From Parvibaculaceae bacterium (GTDB taxonomy: Bacteria > Pseudomonadota > Alphaproteobacteria > Parvibaculales > Parvibaculaceae), in the NCBI GenBank assembly GCA_029209985.1, contig JARGNZ010000002.1:114234-178233 (forward strand): a DNA stretch of 64,000 nucleotides. Direction: 5' to 3'. Made by a program: the position numbers and the translations under genes. Positions 43,052 to 51,214 of this stretch are shown piece by piece; the stretch's first letter is position 1; each line of letters opens with the position of its first letter. The notes under the pieces are model-generated. The model made no database searches. It had not been told where the DNA came from and saw only the letters and a program-made list of their open reading frames with translations.

Positions 43052-43216
43052 TTAAGGCGTTTTGCCTGTTGAAGCTGACGTTGGTCTTGCGGGGGCAGGT
43101 GTTGGTCGTGTGCGGAGCGGCATTTTTCTCAACATGCCGGAAGAATCAAAAATGCGACCTGTCGGTGGGCTTTTGTTTTCCAAGGTATTTGGCTTGTCGT
43201 TTACATCATGTGTCAT
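43052..43216 (-). CDS. 54-residue protein of unknown function behind methyltransferase gene
   Basis: A short frame starting MTHDVNDKPNTLENKS with a near-perfect ribosome site (AGGAGG five bases upstream). The product is polar, without membrane helix, and its C-terminal half is basic and rich in Pro, Thr and Arg (RTRPTPAPARPTSAS). It lies 40 bases after the methyltransferase stop on the same strand. A longer frame to 43252 has no site of its own. I recognise no family. The ribosome site makes it likely to be translated; a disordered partner or inhibitor is speculative. Confidence 0.6.
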   Translation of the reverse strand: MTHDVNDKPNTLENKSPPTGRIFDSSGMLRKMPLRTRPTPAPARPTSASTGKTP

Positions 43217-43256
43217 ATCGACCTCCTGCTCTTGGCGTGGAATAGCCACCAATTGC

Positions 43257-44522
43257 TTAGACGGACATTGAATCGCTGAGGGCCCGAGCTGGTCCTTTAC
43301 GCATCATCGCGTGGCATCGAATGAGCTTCAAACGTCCTGATTTCATGGCATTTACCCGCGCTTGCCAAAGTTTGCCCTCATCCATCAGCATATCCACCAT
43401 CGGGGCGGCAAGTTTGCCTGCTTTGGCCGAGTTCAAAACATTGCGCCACCCAGATTCGATCATGTCCACATAGGAGACCGTGATGTCTTCAAAGACCCGT
43501 ACTTCATATTTCAGGTCAGCAAGTAACTCCCGGTATTCTTCCATAGTAGATGGGGTAGGCTTAAAAGGTTCCGCCGCGCGCCAGTCTGTAAGTGTGTCAT
43601 CTTCGCGATTTCGGTTTTCCAACACAAAATCAGTAAACAAAATGGAGGCATTGTTTTTCAAAGACAGGGCAATGTTTTCAAGCGCCGACTTTTTGTCTGT
43701 CAAAGAAAAGAACAGCTCCCGCGCCAAAACGGCATCGTATTTATCTTCCTTGAGGTCCATCGTATTGGGGTCCGCCTGAACAATAGGGGCTTGCCCATCA
43801 AGATCCATATCGATGGATAAGTCATTGCCAATATCAGACAGATCTTTGTCGCGTTCATACGCTTCCAACCAAAGACCGAATTTTTTGGCCATAAAGCGGG
43901 CACCGCCACCCAAACCAGCGTTTAGGTCTATGACAGTGTGTTCGGGTTTGAGCAACAGAGGTTTAACCAGCCCCATAACGTGTGCGTCACCACCGGGAAG
44001 GGAATGCCCTTTCCCCCAGGCTAATTGAACAACCTCAACGCGCGCATCGTTCCAATGAATACTTGGGTCATTATAGGGGTCAACTTCCGCCACTTCGATG
44101 ATGAGGCCCTCATGCGGATTGTCGTCTTTAGCCTTGCGGCGGCGGACAACTTCAACATCGACGCCCTCCCACCATGCTTGCAAGCGGACCCATAGCTTGG
44201 TGTATCCGTCTGAATTATCATGTTTGACTTCTTTAGCAGGTGGCTGAGCTTGTTTTGCGGCATCAGCCACTCGTTTGGCCTCAGCAGCTTTACCGCGCGC
44301 AGATTTCTTTGCGTTCTTGTCTGGACCTTTCAGACGTTTGTCCGGCCTGTTGTGAAGGTAAGTGCCAAGCGCCTGTGCGTGGTCATCCGACAGCTTTCGC
44401 ATCCGGCGAAAGCGGTCAATTGCTTCAGGCGTCATACTATCCAAGCCTGCCTGAAAGTCTCGGACAGACATTTTTTTCAACTCTACCGTCCCAAGGGACA
44501 CTAAATTCACCGCAGATGCCAT
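43257..44522 (-). CDS. Class I SAM-dependent methyltransferase with helical N-terminal extension
   Basis: A 421-residue protein. The first 100 residues are charged and helical with a Lys/Ala-rich linker (KNAKKSARGKAAEAKRVA). A middle segment (about 105-165) has no known motif. The catalytic domain begins around residue 190 with motif I VIDLNAGLGGGARFM, followed by the acidic strand-2 end YERDKDLS and YDAVLARELFFSLTDK. The target is unknown. AGGA precedes the ATG by 9 bases. A tiny gene follows, and an MMPL exporter gene is divergent. Confidence 0.75.
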   Translation of the reverse strand: MASAVNLVSLGTVELKKMSVRDFQAGLDSMTPEAIDRFRRMRKLSDDHAQALGTYLHNRPDKRLKGPDKNAKKSARGKAAEAKRVADAAKQAQPPAKEVKHDNSDGYTKLWVRLQAWWEGVDVEVVRRRKAKDDNPHEGLIIEVAEVDPYNDPSIHWNDARVEVVQLAWGKGHSLPGGDAHVMGLVKPLLLKPEHTVIDLNAGLGGGARFMAKKFGLWLEAYERDKDLSDIGNDLSIDMDLDGQAPIVQADPNTMDLKEDKYDAVLARELFFSLTDKKSALENIALSLKNNASILFTDFVLENRNREDDTLTDWRAAEPFKPTPSTMEEYRELLADLKYEVRVFEDITVSYVDMIESGWRNVLNSAKAGKLAAPMVDMLMDEGKLWQARVNAMKSGRLKLIRCHAMMRKGPARALSDSMSV

Positions 44523-44850
44523 CTTCGAAGTCCTATTTAGGCTCAGTACCCCCTACCAAGCCATATTAGAAAATTCCCATTCATTTCTACGCCTGTGCCA
44601 AAGCAACCCACAGTGCTGCGGTGTTAAGGTTAGGAGAAGATCGTTAAAATTGAGTTTTTATCTGAATATATAGGTCTATGGACGTAGAAGTTGATTTTTA
44701 TAAATAGAATACTTCAGTTTAGCTGGGAATTGTTCTGGCCCGAATTGCGCTATATAAGAATGCATAGAGGGAGAGTTCGTAAATAGGGTGTTTGCGGGCA
44801 AAGTGGGATAGGCGTGGTGCGCGAGTGCCGCCCAATGGGAGTAAGCCTTT
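44523..44850. other. AT-rich intergenic region between methyltransferase and MMPL genes
   Basis: These 328 bases separate two divergent genes and probably contain both promoters. They are AT-rich with several TATA-like stretches (for example near 44669 and 44752), but no single promoter stands out. The 89-residue minus-strand frame overlapping the MMPL start has no ribosome site or motif and is rejected. Confidence 0.45.
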
Positions 44851-47175
44851 ATGTGGGTGAGTGCAGGGGTGCTTCGTTTCCCTAAGGTTGTGATCTTTGT
44901 AACAGTGTTGGCGTCTCTTCTCTTGGCGGCAGGTGTTTTTCGCATTGGTCTGTCATCAGATACGCGCGTGTATTTCTCGCAAGATAATCAATACTTGGGT
45001 AGCTTGAGAGAGTTTGAGCGAAAGTTTTCTCATAACAACAATGTTCTATTCGTCGTAACCGCAAAGCAGGGCAGTGTTTTAAGCGCACAGAACCTTGCCA
45101 TCATTCGCGAGTTTGAACAGAGAGCCTGGAAACTTCCTTATTCCACTCAAGTTCAATCAATTACCAACTTTCCGCACATTGCCAACGAGCCGGACGAAGA
45201 AACCGGGGAGCTTATTTTCACTGTGCGAGAGTTGTTAGACCCCCGTAAACCGCTCAACGCTGAAACAGCGCAAGCTTTGGCAACGGTTGCCCGCAATGAC
45301 CGCCTCATTCAATACCGGTTATTGTCAGAAGACGAGCGAACAACAGCACTTAATGTGAATTTCAATTTACCCCATGAGGCATCTAAAGAAGTACGCGCGA
45401 TCAGGTCTGCCGCGCGGGAGTTAGTCGAACAAATGAGGGCTGAGTTTCCCGCTGTGGAAGTGCGCTTGACGGGGAACGTTATGCTGATGGGGGTTTTCTT
45501 TGAAGCCGCTCGGAATGATATGATGTTACTCATTCCCCTCACATTGGTGGCAGCGGGTATTATGCTGCTGATCTTCTTGCGATCTTATTATGCGGTCTTT
45601 GCAATGCTGGCATTGTTGGGTCTGGCCGCTGCCGGGGCAATGGGTGTGTCAACGTGGTTTGTGCGCGTCATCAACCCGTCCTCTGTTGCGGCACCCGTAA
45701 TCATCATGACGATTGCGATGGCTTCTTCAATTCACGTTGTCATTGCCACAATGCAGAATTTGAAGGCAGGCCTACCCAAGCGTGAGGCGGTGCAAGAAGC
45801 TGTGAGTGGAAACGTCTATGCCATTGGCTTGACGAGCCTCACCACGATCATTGGTTTCTTGTCGATGAACTATGCAGACGCCCCACCATTTAGATATTTA
45901 GGAAATGTCGTTTCCCTCGGCATTGCTCTTAATTTTGTGCTGACGTTCACGCTCTTGCCAGCCATGCTGCTTTTAGTGCCCATACGCGCGGGCATGGGAG
46001 GGTCGGGCGCACAAATGGCGCGGTTAGGGCGCCTCATTTCAAAGACGCGATGGCTATCCCTCTTTTTGGTGCTTGCTGGTGGGGCTGTCGCTAGTGCTGG
46101 CTTGCCGCAAATTCGGCTGGATGATGACTTTATGCGGTACTTTGATGATCGTTTTGAGTATCGCCGCGCATCCGATTATACCGAGGAGCATTTGACGGGG
46201 CTGAATGTCATTGAGTTTGAAGTGCGAGCAAACGGTGACGGGGGGGTTTATGAGCCGGACTATCAAAACCGCCTTGCGAAGTTTTCTGACTATCTGAGCC
46301 AACAGCAGGGGGTGGTCAATGTCATCGATATGAGTGAGCTCACCCGACGCATCCATAAGACCATGCGGGCTTCCGATGGCAAGCCAGTAGACGCAGGTGC
46401 CGCTATTCCGACAAATGGCGATCTAATTTCGCAATATTTCCTCGTCTATGAAATGTCACTGCCTTACGGGGCAGAGATAACTGACCGAATTAATGTTTCC
46501 CGGTCAGCCTCTCGGGTTACGGCAATTATGAGAGGCCTCACCTCAGGAAAAATTAGAGATCTCAAAGAACGCGCAGATGCGTATTTAGCAAAGAATTTCC
46601 CCGAAGCAGAGCAAGCGGGCGGTATCAGCATCAATGTACTCTTCGCCTATATGTCGACGGTGAACATTCAGCAAATGCTTCAAAGCACCATTGTCTCTTT
46701 GCTCATCATTTCATTACTCATCGCCTTCTCGTTGCGTAGTATTGGTTTGGGGATGCTTAGTTTCGTGACCAACTTATTTCCAATTGCCATCGGTTTTGGC
46801 ATTTGGGGGTATTGGTTTCAGGGCATCGGTGTAAGTGCTGCGGTCATTACCGCGATGACGATTGGCATCGTTGTGGATGATACGATTCACTTCCTCGTAA
46901 AGTATCGGGCCAAACGGCTTTCCGGCCTCAACCCAGACGAATCGATTCAGGAAGTATTTCGAACCGTGGGCGTGGCGATGGTTGTCACAACTGTTTCGTT
47001 GGTCGTGGGTTTTTCTGTACTGTCGTTTTCCGGCTTTGAAGTGAATTGGAATTTGGGAGTGCAGGCGGCTGTGATTATTTCAGCAGCGTTGCTTGTTGAC
47101 TGGTTGCTTATGCCCCCAATACTTCACCTTGCGGAGAAAACCGGTTTGATTTCTTTCAGCTCTAGAAAACAATAG
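44851..47175 (+). CDS. MMPL/RND-superfamily lipid-type exporter
   Basis: A 774-residue membrane protein with two repeats of one plus five helices and two periplasmic domains (about 35-215 and 430-610). The helix-4 acidic residues VGIVVDDTIHFLVKYRAKR and the first-repeat segment APVIIMTIAMASSIHVVIATM identify the MMPL/HpnN-like group, which moves lipids or hydrophobic compounds. GGGAG precedes the ATG at good distance. Downstream on the same strand, 176 bases away, is the PilZ-methyltransferase gene. That spacer carries a 7-base inverted repeat (47182-47188 with 47205-47211). Cargo unknown. Confidence 0.88.
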   Translation: MWVSAGVLRFPKVVIFVTVLASLLLAAGVFRIGLSSDTRVYFSQDNQYLGSLREFERKFSHNNNVLFVVTAKQGSVLSAQNLAIIREFEQRAWKLPYSTQVQSITNFPHIANEPDEETGELIFTVRELLDPRKPLNAETAQALATVARNDRLIQYRLLSEDERTTALNVNFNLPHEASKEVRAIRSAARELVEQMRAEFPAVEVRLTGNVMLMGVFFEAARNDMMLLIPLTLVAAGIMLLIFLRSYYAVFAMLALLGLAAAGAMGVSTWFVRVINPSSVAAPVIIMTIAMASSIHVVIATMQNLKAGLPKREAVQEAVSGNVYAIGLTSLTTIIGFLSMNYADAPPFRYLGNVVSLGIALNFVLTFTLLPAMLLLVPIRAGMGGSGAQMARLGRLISKTRWLSLFLVLAGGAVASAGLPQIRLDDDFMRYFDDRFEYRRASDYTEEHLTGLNVIEFEVRANGDGGVYEPDYQNRLAKFSDYLSQQQGVVNVIDMSELTRRIHKTMRASDGKPVDAGAAIPTNGDLISQYFLVYEMSLPYGAEITDRINVSRSASRVTAIMRGLTSGKIRDLKERADAYLAKNFPEAEQAGGISINVLFAYMSTVNIQQMLQSTIVSLLIISLLIAFSLRSIGLGMLSFVTNLFPIAIGFGIWGYWFQGIGVSAAVITAMTIGIVVDDTIHFLVKYRAKRLSGLNPDESIQEVFRTVGVAMVVTTVSLVVGFSVLSFSGFEVNWNLGVQAAVIISAALLVDWLLMPPILHLAEKTGLISFSSRKQ

Positions 47176-47216
47176 GATCTAGGCAGAATATATTTGTGAC
47201 TGTTTTCTGCCAAAAA

Positions 47217-47263
47217 TTAACCATAAATCCATTAGGAAATGATTAACCTTTGCATCTAGTTAA
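47217..47263 (+). promoter_or_regulatory. TTAACC half-sites (possible CtrA-type) before PilZ-methyltransferase gene
   Basis: TTAACCAT at 47217-47224, TTAACC at 47243-47248 and TTAA at 47260-47263 resemble CtrA half-sites of alphaproteobacteria. Their spacing is not the canonical TTAA-N7-TTAA, so the call is weak. Confidence 0.2.
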
Positions 47264-47351
47264 GAAATTTGATTCTGTAGGGACGAGGTAAAACGGTGAA
47301 AGTACGTATGGGCCAGTTTCACCACTAATTATTAGTAAATGAGAGAGTCAA

Positions 47352-48812
47352 ATGCGCACTTACGAAGAGTTAACCGGGGCTGATGGGAAGAAGATGTTTT
47401 TTAGGGCCGAGCGATTTCGGGCCAAAGATGTTTTTGCATCGCACCAACCAAAGGTTGATTTAGGAGGCGAGGCCGCCGTCCTAAAAAACGTATCGATGAC
47501 CGGTCTTGCCGTTCAATGTGCAGAAGATAACGCGTGGCAGGATAAGCTAGGTGCCGAAGTCCCGGTGAAGTTTCTGGTGGGGTCGGATGAGATATTTGCT
47601 GGCGCGGGTAAGATACGCCGCTCAGAAATGACCGGTCTGCGCACAACTGTCGCCATTGAATTGACTACAGGTTATCTCGACTTTGCTGAAGTGCAAAAGC
47701 AACACGAATATTCGGTATTGCGTCAAACCCTAGATGACCCTTTCTTTGGGGAAACGCATGAGGTTTTGCCTGAGTTCAAAACGCTCTCTGGTGAAATTAT
47801 AAACCTGTTTCGTTCCTACAAAGACGTTCTGGAAAGCTTTGAAGCTAATCTGTCTCTCGAAGGGGCGGAGCGCGAGGCCGTTTTGCTAGAGGCCTTGAAG
47901 ATGTGCGAAGATCGTATCGTGCCTCAATGGAAAGAGCTTTGGTATCGCGGTAGCGATATTTTGTGGCCGATCATGGAAGATAAAGACAAAGTGATCGCGC
48001 ACAAAGCCTACACGGAGCGTGTGCTAACCCCTGAGTTTATGCCCGGTCCCGTAATGCAACGCTGCTATGAAAAGCCGTTAGGCTACCCCGGCGATTATCA
48101 AATCATGAACTACGTTTATAAATGGGAGCGCGTTGGCAATTCCCTTTATGAAAAACTACTGCACCGCATTGGCATTGTAACCGGTGAATGTGTGGGGACG
48201 CGTTTGCGCATGGCGCAGGCATTCTTGCGGGAGCAAATTGCAGCCTCTGCGGCAACAGCAGGTGATGAAGTGCTCAACATCGCCAACCTTGGGTGCGGAT
48301 CGGCCTATGAAGTTGCCGACTATCTCAAGATTGAAGAGCTGCCACGATCAGTGCAATTTACACTCATCGACCAAGATCATGATGCGCTGAGTTATGCCTA
48401 TAACCATGCTCACAAAGAAGTCATTCGTCACGGGGGCAAAGCCCGTGTGCGGTGCTTGCAGGCATCCTTTGCAGAGCTGTTGAAAGCGGGCAAGCTGTTC
48501 AACTCTATGCAGCCGCAAGACATCATCTATAGCTTGGGTCTTTATGACTATCTGTCTGCCAAACGTGCCCAAGCATTGACACATGACCTTTATGCGCAAG
48601 TGAAGCCGGGTGGCTATTTGATACTTGCAAACGTCAAGACAGGCCGAGAAGCTTGCATGTGGCCTCTTGAGTTTGTCACAGACTGGAGCTTGGTCTACCG
48701 CACAGAGCAAGACATGTGGGACATGGTTGATGGTTTGGATTGCGAGCGGATTTCAATGGAAGAAGACTCAACCAAATGTGTATGGGTGATGGTGGTGCGC
48801 AAGCCAGCCTAA
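47352..48812 (+). CDS. PilZ domain fused to class I SAM methyltransferase (PhcB-like layout)
   Basis: A 486-residue soluble protein. The N-terminal part (about 15-115) looks like a PilZ domain: Asn-x-Ser-x-x-Gly is present as NVSMTGL at residues 46-52. The canonical RxxxR is not exact; only RAERFR at 18-23 is seen, so c-di-GMP binding is uncertain. A helical linker (about 120-290) contains GYPGDYQIMNYVY. The methyltransferase domain starts near 304 with NIANLGCGSAYEV, then TLIDQDHDALSYAYNH and IIYSLGLYDYLSAKRAQ. This layout recalls PhcB-type enzymes, which methylate 3-hydroxy fatty acids into signalling esters; that comparison is from memory of the family, not alignment. Confidence 0.72.
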   Translation: MRTYEELTGADGKKMFFRAERFRAKDVFASHQPKVDLGGEAAVLKNVSMTGLAVQCAEDNAWQDKLGAEVPVKFLVGSDEIFAGAGKIRRSEMTGLRTTVAIELTTGYLDFAEVQKQHEYSVLRQTLDDPFFGETHEVLPEFKTLSGEIINLFRSYKDVLESFEANLSLEGAEREAVLLEALKMCEDRIVPQWKELWYRGSDILWPIMEDKDKVIAHKAYTERVLTPEFMPGPVMQRCYEKPLGYPGDYQIMNYVYKWERVGNSLYEKLLHRIGIVTGECVGTRLRMAQAFLREQIAASAATAGDEVLNIANLGCGSAYEVADYLKIEELPRSVQFTLIDQDHDALSYAYNHAHKEVIRHGGKARVRCLQASFAELLKAGKLFNSMQPQDIIYSLGLYDYLSAKRAQALTHDLYAQVKPGGYLILANVKTGREACMWPLEFVTDWSLVYRTEQDMWDMVDGLDCERISMEEDSTKCVWVMVVRKPA

Positions 48813-48868
48813 ACATCTGTTGATGCGATGGTTCTGAGAATTAAACGCGATCCCAATATGCTGGGCCT

Positions 48869-50383
48869 TTAAGTGGCCCACAGCATGTTGGGGTCGTTTT
48901 TGTCTTTGACAAAACGACTGCTAGGGAAGGTGACAATCGCTGTCGTCCCATCTCCCACAGCGCTTTTGAGCTCAATTTGGCCACCATGAAGGCTCATGAT
49001 TTTCTTCACCAAAGGCAAGCCAAGGCCCGTCCCTTGTTGAGTTCTACTCAGGGCGTTTTCGACCTGAATGAAAGGCTCGAAAATACGGGCAATATCTTTC
49101 TCAGCAATGCCAATCCCACTGTCAACAATACGAAGCTCTAAGTCTCCATGCGGCGACAGCCCAAGCTCTACCTTAACCAGCCCGTTTTCGGGAGTGAACT
49201 TGAGCGCATTGGATGTGAGATTAATGACCACTTGATTGAACAAACGCGGGTCTGCAATGATCCACGGAATTTCATCGAGCACACGGAAAGACAGGCGCAC
49301 TTTCAATTCAGCAGCCCGCTGGCGGAACATTCTCATGGTGGCATTTAAGGTTTCAACAGGATCGATCACCTGTTCATCCAGTTGCAACTTGCCTGATTCC
49401 GCTTTTGAAAGGTCAAGAATGTCATTGATGATGCTCAGCAAGTGCTGTCCGCTTGTGCGTATGTCGCCCGCATAGTCTGGGTATTTTTTCTGCTCGATCG
49501 GGCCAAACATTTCATTCGCAATAATGTCTGAGAAGCCGATGATGGCATTCAAAGGCGTGCGCAATTCATGGCTCATGATCGCCAAAAAGTCATTTTTAGC
49601 GCGGTTGGCAGCTTCCGATGTTTCCAGAAGGGCCTCAGACCGTTTCTGTTCGGCTTTGAGGCGTTCCTTATCGACAAAACTCGACCGTAATTGCTGCTCT
49701 TGCACGTAATTGATGAACACATTGGTGCCAATGGCAAAGCCCATGAAAGCGCCATTATTGATCAACATATCAACGGGAATTGGATTGATATAAAGAACCG
49801 TGACCGCATAGGCGACCGCAATGATCAGTGACATCATGGTGGAGAGCAGATAGTCCAATCGCCACAAGCTACAGCTATAGGCAATGATAATCACCAAGCC
49901 GCCGTAATACAGGTGGTTTCCGGGGGCATCGGCCAAGGCAATCATGCCGATGACGCCAAAGCAGGGAATAAACATCGACAACGACAGCCATGTTTGGTGC
50001 CGGTAGTTAAACCACGGTGCGTAGGAAAGAGCGGCTAGTCCAAGCAGAAGCGGACCACAAATCGCGAGCCGAATAAACCAGGCTTCATAAAGAATTTCCG
50101 GCACGATAAAAATATCGAGCACGCCGAATAAGGCAAAAATCAAAGCCCCCCCGGCAATAGAAAAACGGGTTAGGCCGATTTGCTTAGAATAATTTTCTTC
50201 AGCGAATTGGTCTTCGAGTGAGCGGTCGCGGAATTTAAGGGAGACAGTGTCGTAATGATAGTCGCGATTCTTGGCATCGGTACCGTCAGCTTGCCCTTTA
50301 TTGGAATAGGGTGTGCCATCTAGATCCGAAGTGCCGCTATCAGCGGTCGTTTGCTTTACATGGCCTTTGAAATCCTGCGCCAT
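48869..50383 (-). CDS. Six-TM sensor histidine kinase (DivJ/PleC-like core)
   Basis: A 504-residue hybrid-free kinase. A polar N-terminal tail (1-65) precedes about six membrane helices (75-235) without a large periplasmic loop. A coiled linker leads to HisKA with NDFLAIMSHELRTPLNAII and GFSDIIANEMFGP, a sequence typical of the alphaproteobacterial DivJ/PleC group. The ATPase domain has N-box NLTSNALKFTPENG, then DSGIGIAEKDIARIFEPF and GTGLGLPLVK. No response-regulator gene is adjacent. Short-loop six-helix sensors such as CqsS, LqsS and PhcS read lipophilic signals; that link is inference. It converges with the PilZ-methyltransferase gene. Confidence 0.88.
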   Translation of the reverse strand: MAQDFKGHVKQTTADSGTSDLDGTPYSNKGQADGTDAKNRDYHYDTVSLKFRDRSLEDQFAEENYSKQIGLTRFSIAGGALIFALFGVLDIFIVPEILYEAWFIRLAICGPLLLGLAALSYAPWFNYRHQTWLSLSMFIPCFGVIGMIALADAPGNHLYYGGLVIIIAYSCSLWRLDYLLSTMMSLIIAVAYAVTVLYINPIPVDMLINNGAFMGFAIGTNVFINYVQEQQLRSSFVDKERLKAEQKRSEALLETSEAANRAKNDFLAIMSHELRTPLNAIIGFSDIIANEMFGPIEQKKYPDYAGDIRTSGQHLLSIINDILDLSKAESGKLQLDEQVIDPVETLNATMRMFRQRAAELKVRLSFRVLDEIPWIIADPRLFNQVVINLTSNALKFTPENGLVKVELGLSPHGDLELRIVDSGIGIAEKDIARIFEPFIQVENALSRTQQGTGLGLPLVKKIMSLHGGQIELKSAVGDGTTAIVTFPSSRFVKDKNDPNMLWAT

Positions 50384-50539
50384 TAGTTGAAGGAGCCCGC
50401 TCGTTAATTTGGTTCTATTACTTCTAACGGGTGAACCTATAACACTGTGTTAAAATGGGCATGTAAACCGGCGGAGACTGTCAAACTTCTTGCACAAATA
50501 TTTAACTCAAACGTTAACGCGCAATATGATTTTTGCTGG

Positions 50540-51214
50540 TTACTCGGGCGGACGCGTTAAGACTGCATACCAGCAGTAATCTTTGTAAAGAGAATGATAA
50601 GAAACGCTGGCATGTTCTCGCGTTGCCAGTGCGGAAAGTGCGTGTGGCAATTCAGCGCGAGGCGAGACATGGAATAGGTTCAGCCAAGCTGAAAGGGCAC
50701 TGCGAAACCACTTTGGCATTCCCTGTTGCATACCAAAGTCGATGACATGAAGTTTGCCTCCGGGTTTCAAAAGTTTGAATGCCTCATCTAACGCCTGCTC
50801 CCACGGGGGGATCATTGACAACGTATAAGACATAAAAACCGCATCGAATTGATTTTGGCCAAAGAGTGTCTGCGTATCAAGCGCGGCTGCATCTCCCAGC
50901 CCAAAGTGGCACTGACTTCCTGATGGGGCACGCGCCGCATTGCGCGTGGCCGTCGTCAACATTTCTTGCGAAATATCAATGCCGTAGCATTGTGCGTCTG
51001 GATATTGCGCACTGGCTTTCAACAGATTACGCCCTGTGCCACAACCAATTTCTAAAATGGTGTCATCTTGCTTTGCATCTAATTGTTCAATCAAATGATC
51101 TCGCCCGAGCAAATAGAATTTTCGGGTAAGGTCGTAGATGTAGCGTTGGTGTTTATAGACCTCATCCATTAGGTCTTGATGCCCCTCTAACGGGGCAGGT
51201 TGCGTCGGCATCAT
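50540..51214 (-). CDS. btaB: Betaine-lipid N-methyltransferase BtaB
   Basis: A 224-residue class I methyltransferase that would methylate diacylglyceryl-homoserine three times to the betaine lipid DGTS. Motif I is ILEIGCGTGRNLLKAS, with YGIDISQEML at strand 2 and YTLSMIPPWEQALDEAF after motif II. The MDEVYKHQRYIYDLTRKFYL opening is typical of BtaB. The frame extends to 51421, but the ATG at 51214 overlaps the btaA stop by ATGA, giving a family-typical length and coupled translation. Assignment rests mainly on pairing with btaA. Confidence 0.88.
   Translation of the reverse strand: MMPTQPAPLEGHQDLMDEVYKHQRYIYDLTRKFYLLGRDHLIEQLDAKQDDTILEIGCGTGRNLLKASAQYPDAQCYGIDISQEMLTTATRNAARAPSGSQCHFGLGDAAALDTQTLFGQNQFDAVFMSYTLSMIPPWEQALDEAFKLLKPGGKLHVIDFGMQQGMPKWFRSALSAWLNLFHVSPRAELPHALSALATREHASVSYHSLYKDYCWYAVLTRPPE

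Noticed and set aside
50501..50518. CtrA site TTAA-N7-TTAA upstream of the histidine kinase gene
   Set aside because: The spacing between the TTAA elements is 8, not 7, and the site lies over 100 bases upstream of the start.
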